A stretch of 64,000 nt of DNA from Endocalyx cinctus (lineage: Eukaryota; Ascomycota; Sordariomycetes; Amphisphaeriales; Apiosporaceae), in assembly GCA_001600455.1 (NCBI GenBank), contig BCKC01000006.1:3534001-3598000 (forward strand). The letters are read 5' to 3'. Every line of letters begins with the position of its first letter. Position 1 is the first letter of the stretch. Below are positions 39,060 through 49,543 of the stretch, one piece after another. The position numbers and the translations under genes were made by a program. The notes beneath the pieces were generated by a model that saw only the letters and a list, made by a program, of their open reading frames with translations, did not search any database and had not been told where the DNA came from.

Positions 39060-39078
39060 TTATCTGATCATCAGATAA
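39060..39078. promoter_or_regulatory. Perfect 19-bp palindrome of two SreA-type GATA sites
   Basis: TTATCTGATCATCAGATAA reads the same on both strands: two ATCAGATAA half-sites facing each other around a single base pair. ATCWGATAA is the reported recognition sequence of the iron-sensing GATA repressors SreA/SRE/Urbs1, which switch off siderophore genes when iron is plentiful. The site lies about 2.15 kb upstream of the sidA start and 2.3 kb upstream of the sidC start, placed to serve both. Binding is inferred, not shown. Confidence 0.7.
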
Positions 39079-39816
39079 AATTATCATACCCCCAAAATAA
39101 TCCCGCTTCGAGACTCCTTAGTGAGGTAAAATTTTTCATTTCCTTCCTCCCGACCACCTGATATGCTTAATGTCGTAGTAAAGCCATAAGACCGACAAGG
39201 AGAGAGGGGAAAGGGTTTCCTCCTCTTTTTCCCTCTCTCTTTTCCGTTCTCCCTTATATTTCCCCTAGAACAGATGCATTCTCCAACAGCTCGCTTCGTC
39301 ATTAACAACTTATGTTATGTTTAATATAGTATTATTTTTTGTGCTGCCGCCTGATGAAGTCGTCAAAAAGTAGCTGAAACTATGTCGTATGGCATTCTCT
39401 CTTCGAATTGACGGCAGATACCGCACTGGATCCAACCAGAATTACCACCGTTCGTGTTTTTCCGTGTTTATATACTAGCTTGTAAGATTTAATTAAGCAA
39501 CCTGCGGTGCATTATTTTTACAAGGTCAAGACGTAACTAAACGGAGCAGAATTACGAGGGTAGTGGATAAAGGTGGACCAGCTTCAAAAAAAAAAATCTT
39601 TCCCTCTCTCTCTTTCTCTTCTTTCCACAAATTCTTTCCCGTCTTATTGCGTAATCATAATACTATGTATGTACCTTGGAATACTCGCCGAGGACTTTCA
39701 AGCAAACAGCGTACGAGCTAGGGAATACCATGCAAATTCATCGCTGGCGCCGGTAATAGATCCAAGCAGATCCAAGCCTTGTGATGAATCCTGGTCTAGT
39801 TTCATGCAAATCCATC

Positions 39817-39825
39817 TTATCTGAT
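39817..39825 (-). promoter_or_regulatory. SreA-type ATCAGATAA site
   Basis: TTATCTGAT on the plus strand is ATCAGATAA on the minus strand. A further GATAA core follows at 39831-39835. It is 739 bp right of the palindrome and about 1.4 kb upstream of sidA. Confidence 0.55.
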
Positions 39826-40985
39826 CCGAAGATAACGCCGATGTCGCTAATGAAGACCCCTGACACCCCTCCCTATTCGCGCAAAGTCTTCTACATCATT
39901 ACTCACACCTTGTTATGTTAGGAAGCTAGAAAATCTACGTACATATATCGACGGACGGCGAGTTACATACCAAGTATTAACGAGTTGAACTTTATACCAA
40001 ACCTGTGTACAACCTCTACCCACCGTTAATCGCGCTGTACCTGAACAAGTTAAAATGACGTCGGAGTAAGTAAAGTACGGTAGCTTTTGTACTCCCTGAC
40101 TCCTAGTCCTAAAGTATGATTACCGAAATTAACGCTTCCATCAACTTTTTATTACTCGCTTATGTATGCTTGTTTTTCCCTCCAGAGGTACGTAAGGACG
40201 AATTAGGGTTGGGTAGACGGTACTGATCGTCGTATCGACCTGGATCGCTAAAATTCACGGTTGTGAGCGGTTGATACAGTAGAGTTATATAGAAAGGTAC
40301 TTTAACTATCTATCAAATATATACATTTCAGGCGTAAATCTCAGCCCCTTCGAGGCTCGGACGGTCCCATTACTTGTTCGAATCACCATGTAGATTTAGC
40401 ACCGCTCGCCTAGCCCTCCTGGCCCAGAAATGCGTCGAAGATTCCATGTAACCCGAGATCTAGCAGAAGCAGCCGAGCAGCAACCACGATTAGGTACCTA
40501 ACAGACCCGCGTTTCCGTTTACTGAAATGGTGGATATTCACCCATAAGGTATCCATTCTTCTCGACCCAGGTAGCTGCCTATTCATGGGCTCTTCACCCT
40601 TTGCCATGCAATACTCTCGGTACCTGCTTCAAGACAAACGCAAGGATTCCTAATGTCCCAAGAAATTAACTCATGATCCGATAAATGGCACGACGGCTTT
40701 GCTCCACCTGCGCTGCTTAATATCTTCGTCGTAAAACTTTCCAAGAGTGTACTAGCTGCGTCAGATTTCGGTGTTGTAATGTGGGTAGTAGCAAACAAGG
40801 TAGAACATGTCATTACTTATAATCCTCTCGGCCCTCTCAACTTTCTCGAATCTCTTTAGAAAGTTGGAAATTCCAAGATCCTTGCTATTTTAAACTTCTT
40901 TCAATTAAAAGAAGAACTTTTTTCGTTTCTTTTTTTAAGAAAAAACATAATAAGAAGAAAGGTTGGTGGGACTTGCGATTTTCTT

Positions 40986-41007
40986 ATATATATATATATA
41001 TATATAT
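40986..41007. repeat. (TA)n microsatellite upstream of sidA
   Basis: A run of about 11 TA units, 219-240 bp before the sidA ATG. It may lie close to the transcription start, but no separate TATA box could be chosen. Confidence 0.85.
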
Positions 41008-41225
41008 CTCCTTTATTTACCACATATCAGGGTGAATGAATGTATCATACATCAACTCGCTCTTCTTATTTTTCATGACTACCCAATAATAGTATACTAC
41101 CTCCCTTTGATTTCATGTGATACCAAACCCGCTACTTTTCATCCTCGTCTGAAACTATTTTACTTGACCAATTTCCATTGCTCACTCTACGCTGTTCCAG
41201 AAATCCGCCCAGTTAGTCAAAAGTC

Positions 41226-42955
41226 ATGGCGCCACATAGCCTGAGCGACAACGTCTATGATGGGTTCATCAGCGACGAATCCACGTCCGGGTATTCCGGA
41301 ACTCACGCCACGGCTCCGGAAACAAACGGCAGGGCTGCGGGATCCCGGTCTAACCTGCAACCGGCGGCCGCGGATGAATTGCACGATCTAATCTGCATTG
41401 GCTTCGGTCCCGCCAGTCTGTCCATAGCAGTTGCCCTCCACGATGCTTTAGGTAGCGGCAAACTTCCCAACGGCGGCGCAGCTCCGGTACCTAAGGTACT
41501 CTTTTTGGAAAAGCAGCAGAGGTTCGCGTGGCACGCGGGTATGCTCTTGCCCGGTGCCAAGATGCAAATATCCTTCATGAAAGACATGGCCACGTTTAGA
41601 GACCCCACTTCGAAATTTACCTTCCTGAATTATCTTCACGAGAATGGACGACTCGTAGATTTCTCTAACCTAGGCACGTTCCTGCCCGCCAGATCAGAGT
41701 ACGAGGACTACCTGAGATGGTGCGCGAGTCATTTTAGCGACGTCGTCCACTACGGCCGAGAAGTCCTCTCGGTATCCCCGGTAAAATCAATCGGTGTAGA
41801 TGGTCCGGTATCTGCGTTTACCGTCACCTCGAAAGAGAGCAGTTCCGGTATCACGACAACCCACCAAGCGAAAAATGTGTTAGTCGCTATCGGAGGACAG
41901 CCCTCGATTCCCAAAACTTTGCCTTTGAACCACCCACGAGTCATTCACTCGTCTCAGTACGCGCATCTCGTCCCCAAAATACTTAACCAAACCGATAAGC
42001 CCTACCGCGTCGCCGTCATCGGCGCCGGCCAGAGCGCGGCCGAGATCTTCAGTAATATCCAAACTCTCTACCCTAATTCTCAAACCACGTTGGTTATGAG
42101 ATCCGAGTTTTTGAGGCCTAGCGACGACTCCCCCTTGTAAGTAGTAGTAGACCTTGCATCACCCTTGCACTCGAGCCATGGCGCGCAAACAACCAGGACA
42201 GCATGGGTCTAATAATATCCGCAGTATTAACTCCATATTTAACCCCGAATACGTCGATTCTGTCTTCGCAAAGACCAAAGAATCCAGACGAGCTTTCATG
42301 GCGGACGCCAAGAGTACGAATTACACCGTCGTCCGCCTCGAACTAATTGAACAGTTGTACGAGAGAATGTATGATCAGAGACGAGAACTCGGGCCGGACG
42401 AGAAGAAGTGGCCCCACCGCATCTTAGGGAACACCGAAGTCATGGGCATTGACACGGACTCGGAAAAGCTCCGCCTGATTGTTCGCACTCGCGAATCGAC
42501 GGGGCATTACGGTGGATTGCGTCAAGCTAACGGCGACGACGAGTTTCTCGACGTCGACCTCATCATTGCCGCAACCGGCTACCAGAGACAGGCTCACCTA
42601 CACATAATGGAAGATGTCGCTCACTTATTACCAGACGCCGCCGAGAAAACCGGGAATGGCGAAGTTCAAAACGGACATTCGAAGGTTATCGAAGCTCAAA
42701 TTGGCGGTCGTCCACTAAACGTAGCCCGTGATTACAGCTTACAATTTGCTCCTGGAAAAGTTTCCGCCGGATCCGGCATATGGCTCCAAGGTTGCTGCGA
42801 AGGAACACACGGGGTAAGTGTGCTCTGTACTATCCAACGATATGATGTTTGCCTCCTAACTTTCAATCTAGTTGAGCGATTCGCTATTATCGATTTTAGC
42901 CACGCGGTCAGGTGATATAGTAAATTCAATCTTCTCGAAGAGAGGATCAAAATAA
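41226..42955 (+). CDS. sidA: L-ornithine N5-monooxygenase
   Basis: FAD- and NADPH-dependent hydroxylase that converts L-ornithine to N5-hydroxyornithine, the committed step of hydroxamate siderophore synthesis. Exons 41226-42136, 42225-42813, 42872-42955 give 527 aa, a normal length. The FAD-binding motif [12 protein letters not shown] is at residues 57-68, the [15 protein letters not shown] substrate-side segment follows, the NADPH motif GAGQSAAE begins at about 266 and the ATGY motif at about 419. Intron 1 (88 nt) splits the conserved [11 protein letters not shown] stretch, and intron 2 (58 nt) falls between Gly and Leu of EGTHGLSDSLLS. The N-terminal 50 residues are Ser/Thr/Ala-rich and lack a clear targeting signal. 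The divergent NRPS partner and the shared SreA-type sites suggest co-regulation by iron. Confidence 0.96.
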
Positions 42956-43624
42956 AGAACGGTTGGCGACTCTTAGTCTCACACTCACAGCTGAAAGATA
43001 AGAGATAAAGGAGGATGATTCCCCTCTCCACCCCCCTCCCCCAACCCCCATGTCATAAATGTTCCTTAGGAAGAAGCCTGACCGGAATTCTCTTGCTGCA
43101 TCCTGTCTCGAGCTGAAAATATAAGTAACACGAAACATATGGCGCAAGCCCTGCTATCTGATTACGCATTTCATTTGCTCATTTTTTTTCTTCTTTTTTC
43201 TTTCCCCTTTATCTTCTTTTCTTTTTTAAATACATGAATGACGGAGCAGTGCATACTTAGATACCTAACTAGCAAATACTATCAAATCCTCTCTGAAACT
43301 CGGCGTGTCAATAATAAACCTTGATAATCTTGACAGAGGTGCTTCTTGGCTGCCAAAACTATGTCTAGCCACCTGTTCTAATCCAAAGTCGGGGATTATA
43401 TACTTTGGTTCCAAGCTACTGACTACCTAGGCAGTTACCTGATTCTTCACGTGCTTAATATCCATGCATTCATGGATCTCCCTCAAATTTTGGCAAAGCA
43501 ATTCCTTTTCTTCTCACCTACTCCTCTTTTTCTAAGCCGTTAACTTGAGCAATACTCGTTGAACATCACCGTTTTATTATTGATTACTTGAAATCGACGC
43601 CATAATTGAAAAGAATAAGACAAT
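42956..43624. other. Intergenic spacer between sidA and the F-box gene
   Basis: About 670 bp between two plus-strand genes, with pyrimidine-rich tracts near 43178-43226 and a CCTAGG word near 43425. No gene or RNA is recognised. Confidence 0.6.
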
Positions 43625-45565
43625 ATGTCGAAATCACAATTGGATTGCCTCCCCGTAGAGATTCTAGAGAAAATACCAGAAGTATTCTATCACGAACATT
43701 TCCCTAGCCTCTTGTCTTTTGCTCAACTCAATAAAAATTGTTATAGAGCAGCTTCGAGATTTATCTTTCGCAATCTTCATTTCATATTTCAAGATGCGCA
43801 GAAATTGAAGCAAGACGTGGAGAGGTATTACGATGACTGCAATACGTTGAAGGAGAGTATCAAGAAACATGCTAGGCTCATCAAAATTTCCGGACCCATA
43901 TCCGGGACGCAGAACAGCCAGGAAGGTAACCTGCACGGGTATGAAGAATTGTTCGGCAAGGGCAAAGTTGATACACTGCATACGATCCGCTTCTCAAGAG
44001 CGCCCTTATATGACGTTTCCTCGATTGGCAGTTCGAATATTTGGGACCCCCTTATTAAACTTTTGAGTGCCTTGAGCGGAGTTACCGACATAGTATATGA
44101 ATGTCCAAACCAACATCTTCCGGATCTCCTCAACTCTATATGTAGTTTGGGTCATCGTTCCCTTAAATTCCATATTGTACAGGAAGCTACAACGTATCAG
44201 TTGAAACTGGGCATTTCGACATCTCTATATTTCCACAGCCTCGAGGTTCGCTACTGCGAGGATCACTCTAATGAATCCATCAATTACAACAGAGAGGCGG
44301 CGCTGCAACAAGCGGCAGAGTTGGCTCCTAACCTGAAAAACTTACGCCTCTTGAAATGTCGCTCTGCCGAGTCTCCGTCTTCATATAATAACCGAAGATC
44401 GTATAATGAAAGTGAAGAATGGAGACTTGGGAAATCTGTACTATGGCGAAAAAATCCTGGTATCTCTACCGAAGCCGTGCGCGGAAATCTAGAGTCTCTG
44501 TCGATTGGGGAAACCTCTATGTATGAGCCGTGTGAAGACCCGGCTATAATAACGCAGCAATTCCTCGAGGATTTGAAAATAGGTATAGATATGACTGCAC
44601 TTCAACATTTAAACCTTTCTGGAGGGGTCACGGGAGACTCTATGAGGTGGATGTCGGCGAACTGCAGTTTTCCACAACTGAAGCGTCTCACCATCCGACT
44701 TGATCGTGACGACACCAAGCAACTATCTCCGGAATTCACGAACCACGCCGTAGCATTCTTTAGAAGTCTGCCTCCGCTGGACGAGTTGCATCTCTTCGGC
44801 GCTTTGGATAAGGAAATCGTCGAACGCGCCTTGGATCGAGGAGAAAATCTACGTCGCATATCAATTAGGCCGGGGGAATCAGCCAGGTCAAGTACGAGAA
44901 GATTTCAGCCCATGTTTGTTGATATCGGACTGGTGCATCTAATTCAGGTCCGCTGTCCGTACGTGGAGTACTTGGCTATTCCGGTTCGACGAACCTTTTC
45001 TCGAGGCAACGAAGTCGAGATGTATAGAGCTCTCGGTCGCTTCAGACGGCTTCAAAATCTTTTTCTAATACTACGATGTGATAATCCATCGGTCTTACTA
45101 GAAGGCAGCCAGACTCCGAGCGATCCATCCTTCGAAGGGGCTGACCGGCAGTTCTTTGGCGAAGGCGCGAGCCGAAGACCAAGAAACGGGCATATCAAAC
45201 AGGCCCTGCTGAACTCTGCGGTGGACGAGCAGTTGGCCAATTCTATCTGGGACACGATTGACAATTCTGGGCCAGGCCACTCTCTCCAATCGCTGAAGTT
45301 GATAACAACCGGGGGTGCGAATTTCGGAATGGGCGACCAGGACCCCAATCTCAGGTGCGTGATTGAACGACTAGGTCTTTCGTTTATATTGGAGAAAAAC
45401 CCTCGCGATGACCAGAGAAGACCGAAGATCCACGAACTCGGAAAAGGAGCCCAGGATCCATCTCTTGTTAAAGGACCTGTTTTGAACTTGTTTCGCGATA
45501 TTTGGCCACCCCCAAACGGAAGCCGAGGCTGGTGGGATGATTGGAAAAGTTTACCATTGCCCTGA
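43625..45565 (+). CDS. F-box protein with leucine-rich C-terminal region
   Basis: Intronless 646-aa protein. Residues about 6-50 (LDCLPVEILEKI, then SLLSFAQLNKNCYRAASRFIF) match an F-box, the Skp1-binding module of SCF ubiquitin ligases. The rest shows irregular leucine-rich segments (LESLSIGET, LQHLNLSGG, LKRLTIRLD, LDELHLFGA, LQNLFLILR), consistent with a substrate-recognition solenoid. The F-box is a degenerate match and the target is unknown; such genes are numerous and fast-evolving in filamentous fungi. The start has an adenine at -3. The gene is convergent with the EF-hand gene, about 510 bp away. Confidence 0.72.
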   Translation: MSKSQLDCLPVEILEKIPEVFYHEHFPSLLSFAQLNKNCYRAASRFIFRNLHFIFQDAQKLKQDVERYYDDCNTLKESIKKHARLIKISGPISGTQNSQEGNLHGYEELFGKGKVDTLHTIRFSRAPLYDVSSIGSSNIWDPLIKLLSALSGVTDIVYECPNQHLPDLLNSICSLGHRSLKFHIVQEATTYQLKLGISTSLYFHSLEVRYCEDHSNESINYNREAALQQAAELAPNLKNLRLLKCRSAESPSSYNNRRSYNESEEWRLGKSVLWRKNPGISTEAVRGNLESLSIGETSMYEPCEDPAIITQQFLEDLKIGIDMTALQHLNLSGGVTGDSMRWMSANCSFPQLKRLTIRLDRDDTKQLSPEFTNHAVAFFRSLPPLDELHLFGALDKEIVERALDRGENLRRISIRPGESARSSTRRFQPMFVDIGLVHLIQVRCPYVEYLAIPVRRTFSRGNEVEMYRALGRFRRLQNLFLILRCDNPSVLLEGSQTPSDPSFEGADRQFFGEGASRRPRNGHIKQALLNSAVDEQLANSIWDTIDNSGPGHSLQSLKLITTGGANFGMGDQDPNLRCVIERLGLSFILEKNPRDDQRRPKIHELGKGAQDPSLVKGPVLNLFRDIWPPPNGSRGWWDDWKSLPLP

Positions 45566-46077
45566 AAAGTAGATCTTGCGGGTAAAATGGCACGGTGAGT
45601 AACGACGATGCATATATCATCCACCGCGTTAAGCTCGATTGAACATATCGAGAAGCAATTCTTCGTGTTCACTAGAAGCTAACGAAACGAATAGATACAT
45701 GAGTTTGGAGTAAGCAGCGCAGGGTCGGAACCCGAGTGTTGCTCGATCAAAATAGTTCTTAAGATTACGATGAATGATTTTGGTACTTTGATGATTGCCG
45801 TGGAGGACCAGACTTTTCAATATTCGATCTTTAGGTTAATTGGAGGAGTGTGTTTTGTAACGTAGGCTGCCAAGGTTACTTGATGCATAACTTGGTGTGC
45901 AGTCGGGATTGTTATTAACTATTACTATCTGCAAATTGACAGTGCGCTGACATCGCGAATGAATGATGAGCCAAATAATTGTTCGTTGTTCGTTGGATAC
46001 AAACAAGGACCCGACCCCATTGGTATCTATATCTTTTTACACGTCTCGTAATAGATCTATACACGTGGCACGGTGTT
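45566..46077. other. Convergent 3' intergenic spacer
   Basis: About 510 bp between the stops of the F-box gene (plus) and the EF-hand gene (minus). It should contain both 3' UTRs. Open frames here (45629-45820 minus; one from 45963 plus that runs into the EF-hand 3' end) have no recognisable content. Confidence 0.6.
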
Positions 46078-46810
46078 CTAATACTCATTCAGAATATCAT
46101 TTTCGGCGTTTCTATTCTTCACAAATTGCAAGAATTCCCGATCTTTTCGGCGTATTAGCTCCGTATTAATACGGTAATAAGATAGGGTTGACTTACAACT
46201 AAGCTTTCCTTCTCCGTCTACGTTATTGAGTAGCAGCTCGACCTCGGTATCATTCACCGGTTCTCCGAGGGAGGCCATCAATTGGCGAAACTGACTGGCT
46301 GTAATTGAACCTTTACAGGATGGCTCAAACTCCTTCCAAGCGGTTTCGTACTGCTCATTCTCGTCCTTCGGGGGGTATGGTTGACCGGTCATCATGGTGA
46401 TAAACTCTACGAGGTGTCAGCAGGGAAATCCTAGTTGGCCGTGTCACGATCCATTATGACCGGGAAAAGCTCTAACCGTTGAAATTGATGGTTCCGTCGC
46501 CGTCAAGGTCAACTTCCTTGATGATTTGTTGAACTTCCTCCTCAGACGGTGGCTTACCAGGCGTCTGCGACATCACCTTCGCAAACTCCTCCACCGAGAT
46601 GTTGCCTCCCTTGTCCGCATCCTACGATAGAAAAATGGTCACTGCTGGAACCATGTTTAAGAATTCCGTATTGTCACTTACGTATGAATCAAAGAGATCC
46701 TTGAAGACCTGGATTTCCTCTGGCGACAGGGCTCTAGCCTACTTGGTCATTATCGTTTAGCGAAGAGGTATTCATATCGAAATTAGTATGTGAGGGGCTA
46801 TACGGACCAT
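46078..46810 (-). CDS. Calmodulin-like EF-hand protein
   Basis: Small calcium-binding protein of 159 aa in five exons (minus): 46810-46808, 46738-46682, 46621-46477, 46406-46197, 46142-46078. Exon 1 is just the ATG, followed by a GT donor, as in some fungal calmodulin genes. The protein opens MARALSPEEIQVFKDLF. EF1 loop (D21 to E32) and EF2 loop (D58 to E69) keep the Ca-binding positions. EF3 (about 96-107, EPSCKGSITASQ) has lost them, and EF4 (about NVDGEGKLSYRE) is partly kept, with Asn at position 1. It therefore differs from true calmodulin and could be a calmodulin paralogue or light-chain-like regulator. The acceptor at 46143-46144 (AAAAG) was chosen because it yields KLSYREFLQFV. Partner unknown. 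Confidence 0.8.
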
Positions 46811-47392
46811 TTTGCAGTCAAATGAATGGTGCAAGTTTAAATAAATTCGCGCGAGACGTGCGTACGCCTTTTTCTTTTTCTTTTCTTTTGGGAGTTATTA
46901 TAGCTCTGGATTTGAGAGTGGTTTTTAATTATGTCTTAAGTAGTTGACAGCTCAAGAAGAAGAAGAAGAAGAAAAAGAAGAAAAGAAGGAAAACATCCCA
47001 ACTCTGAAACAGGCCCCGCAGTGTAATAGAAACAAACCCCTGGAATTCCCTATGCTTGATCAACAGCGCTAGAGAGGCCCGCAAAATGCCTTAAAGGAAG
47101 ACCCGCGAGCCAGGCCCGCGCCGAAAGAAATGAGAGAAATAAAAGAATCCACGTAACTCGCCCCTCACGAGTCATGCCAAAGTTCAAGATATGAGATTTT
47201 ATCACACAAAACTATCAAGCCGTATAAAATAGATAAGGATTTTTCTTGACTCTTTTCAAGGAGAATAATGCGTGTATTTATTTACCTTTTCTCCCCCCTC
47301 CGTAAGAGAGAAAGTAAAAGGGAGAAGTCGGGGGAGAGCGTAGAAGAAAGGGAAAGAAAGTAACGAAGCAAGTATTAATGCCTCCATCCAAT
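46811..47392. other. Promoter side of the EF-hand gene
   Basis: About 580 bp. It contains a GAA-rich tract (about 46957-46990), a pyrimidine-rich tract just upstream of the EF-hand start, and the 3' flank of the reductase gene. No gene is seen. Confidence 0.55.
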
Positions 47393-48541
47393 TTATTGTT
47401 CCATTTCTACTGCCTGGCTGATCAAATCAATTACGGATTGTTCAAACGTCTTGTACCGTATTCCGAGATCGTCGGTAGCCGTATTTCCGTCTAGGCCGTA
47501 CGAACCGTCAATTTCCTGTGACTCGAGCATTACTTTTCCTTTGGCCCATTCGAAATGGCCGTGGATGATGGTTGCCGCCTTCCCATAAGAGAATCTCTCA
47601 GGCGATACAAGTGTGTATCGTTTACCTCCGACATTTGTTCTCGTGAGCGCTTCGACGTGGGCTTGAGCTAAGTCGCGAACGTCAACCCAGAAGGGAACGC
47701 GCGCGACCGGCAGCGGCTTTTCCCCGTTCGCGATAATCCAAAGCATCTTGTTCGATTCGTTCAGAGAGCGTACGTTATCGACAGGATGGGCCACAGGACC
47801 AAAGGTCATAGGCGGACAGAGAGTGACCAGGTCGAAACTTGGTTTTTGCTTGTCCATAAATTCCCAAGCAGCGAGCTCGGCGAACTTCTTAGACCCCCGA
47901 TACGCGACAACGGCGCTGGTGGAAGGATCCACAGACTCCTCGTAGGTCAAAGGATTCCAGTCATGTGCCGTATACGTAAAGTAGCGCGAGGCCTTCCGAT
48001 TGGCATCCATTACAGCCGCGAATGACGAAGTAAGGACAATACGTTTAATTCCAGACGCGGCAGCAGCGGCGTCGAGGATCGATCGGACACCGTTGATGGC
48101 TGGAGTAATCAACTCCTTTTCGTTGTCGACCGTGTCATAAGTGAATGGCTACGAGAAGGTGCCTCTCGTTTCAGTACTCGTCTTCACGAAATGACGTTAG
48201 ATTAAGGGGGGTAAGACCGCACTTACACTCGCGATATGAATAACGGCATCGACACCTTTTACCGCATTCCTAAATACGTCGAAATTCTGGAAATCTTGGA
48301 TTTGGACGAAATCCAACTTGTCGCGAAATTGTGGTCGAACGGCGATCATTGCATTTCCTTTTTCTATCGAACGTGTCGTACCGCGTACCTTTAGGCCCCG
48401 AGACAAGCACTCATCAACGACATGTGCTCCTATGAAACCTGTCGCGCCAGTCACTAGGATATATTCACTATACAAGTAGAAGATCAACGTTTAATCTACG
48501 TGAAGGACAATAATGCGATTCACGTACGGTTTCGTAATCAT
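47393..48541 (-). CDS. NAD(P)-dependent extended SDR reductase (DFR/Gre2-like)
   Basis: Oxidoreductase of the extended short-chain dehydrogenase family, similar in layout to dihydroflavonol-4-reductase, cinnamoyl-CoA reductase and yeast Gre2. Exons (minus): 48541-48528, 48467-48227, 48148-47393, giving 336 aa. The N-terminus, assembled over a 14-nt first exon, is MITKPEYILVTGATGFIGAH with the TGxxGxxG nucleotide-binding motif. LTSSFAAV gives the active-site Ser, and YRGSKKFAE gives the Tyr-x3-Lys pair. Substrate unknown; members reduce aldehydes, ketones or flavonoid-like compounds. It faces the same way as the HET gene upstream, about 1 kb away, with no sign of a cluster. Confidence 0.88.
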
Positions 48542-49543
48542 TATTTCGGCATTCAAGTTCAAAGCGCGTTTCAGTAATGAAAAGTTCTAAAAATGGCCGA
48601 TCGGCGATGCTTCTGAGATAGGAACCTTGAAGGTTCTTTATTCTGCCGTTTTGTTTTCTGTTTCCCACCGTCAGTCTATCCGCCGCGCTGCTTTAGTCAC
48701 GCAAGGTAAAGTCCCGGTAAATAGTAGGAAGTCGTGATGATAGCTTAGAATACCTCATTCGTTTAGATAACTTCTTGGACCTCATGTCATCTATCTATCT
48801 GGCCAGATATTTTCAATAAAGTAGTCTATGATGGGATTAAATATATATATATATACTATCAACTCTACTTGGTACTATCTATTGATAATATCTAGTTATC
48901 CAGTTAAATTTAATTACCGGAAATTAATATCGAGCGTCTTCATCATAAGTTTACCGGTACTACGACTTGGCTGGTAGTAATAAGGGAGGAATCAGCCTGC
49001 CAGAGTCCGTAGTCTCGTTAGAATCTTGGAAATTAAGCGGGCTGGCGGGGTAATAACTCATACCCGTTATAATATTTACTTAAGTACTTACTTAAGTACC
49101 TAAGTAGTTATACACTGGTTATGTTACCCCGCTGTAAAAGCCGAATTCAGGCAGCCAGCAGCCTGGGAGCTTAACCTAATAGTGGACTTATCACTGCTTC
49201 AGCGCGTCAGTATCTTCTTCACTTACTTTAATTAATATTGCCATGCTATCTCCATGTCTGAGGTCGCTTCTGGAACGTCCTTAATTAAGGAGTCGAATAC
49301 AAGCATCTTCGTGTTATGAATCCCGTAGTAAAGTCTGCTCATACTGGCCACATACGATAATCTGGGGTAAGTAAACGTAATAGTAGCTCGAGTTCAAAGC
49401 TTACGGCTTAGAAAATGCTTTACGTGTGCCTATAATGAAGCGAAATAATATTTCCTCCCGATTTACCTCGTACAGGTCTTTAAATATCATTAATCGTTAA
49501 ATGTCAGGTGCTTATGCCGGTGAAGACCTATGATAGAAGATAC
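48542..49543. other. Intergenic spacer between reductase and HET gene
   Basis: About 1 kb. It includes a (TA)n tract near 48839-48856 and CTTAAGTACTTAC-type palindromic words at 49078-49106. No gene is recognised. Confidence 0.6.

Larger units (their letters stand above)
36771..41225. promoter_or_regulatory. Divergent sidC-sidA intergenic/promoter region
   Basis: About 4.45 kb separates the two start codons. It carries three ATCAGATAA elements (two in a palindrome at 39060-39078, one at 39817-39825), a near match ATCAGATGA at 36857-36865 (85 bp upstream of sidC), CCAAT words near 41080 and 41168, CTAGGTAGGTACC-type repeats at about 37440-38060, a T run near 37605-37621 and a TA run at 40986-41007. 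Open frames such as 40410-40813 (minus) and 38408-38617 (plus) show no recognisable domain. A small unannotated gene or long 5' UTRs cannot be ruled out. Confidence 0.55.

Noticed and set aside
40410..40813. Two overlapping minus-strand frames in the sidC-sidA spacer
   Set aside because: They have no domain, no good splice link and no conserved-looking motif. They were left as possible but unsupported.
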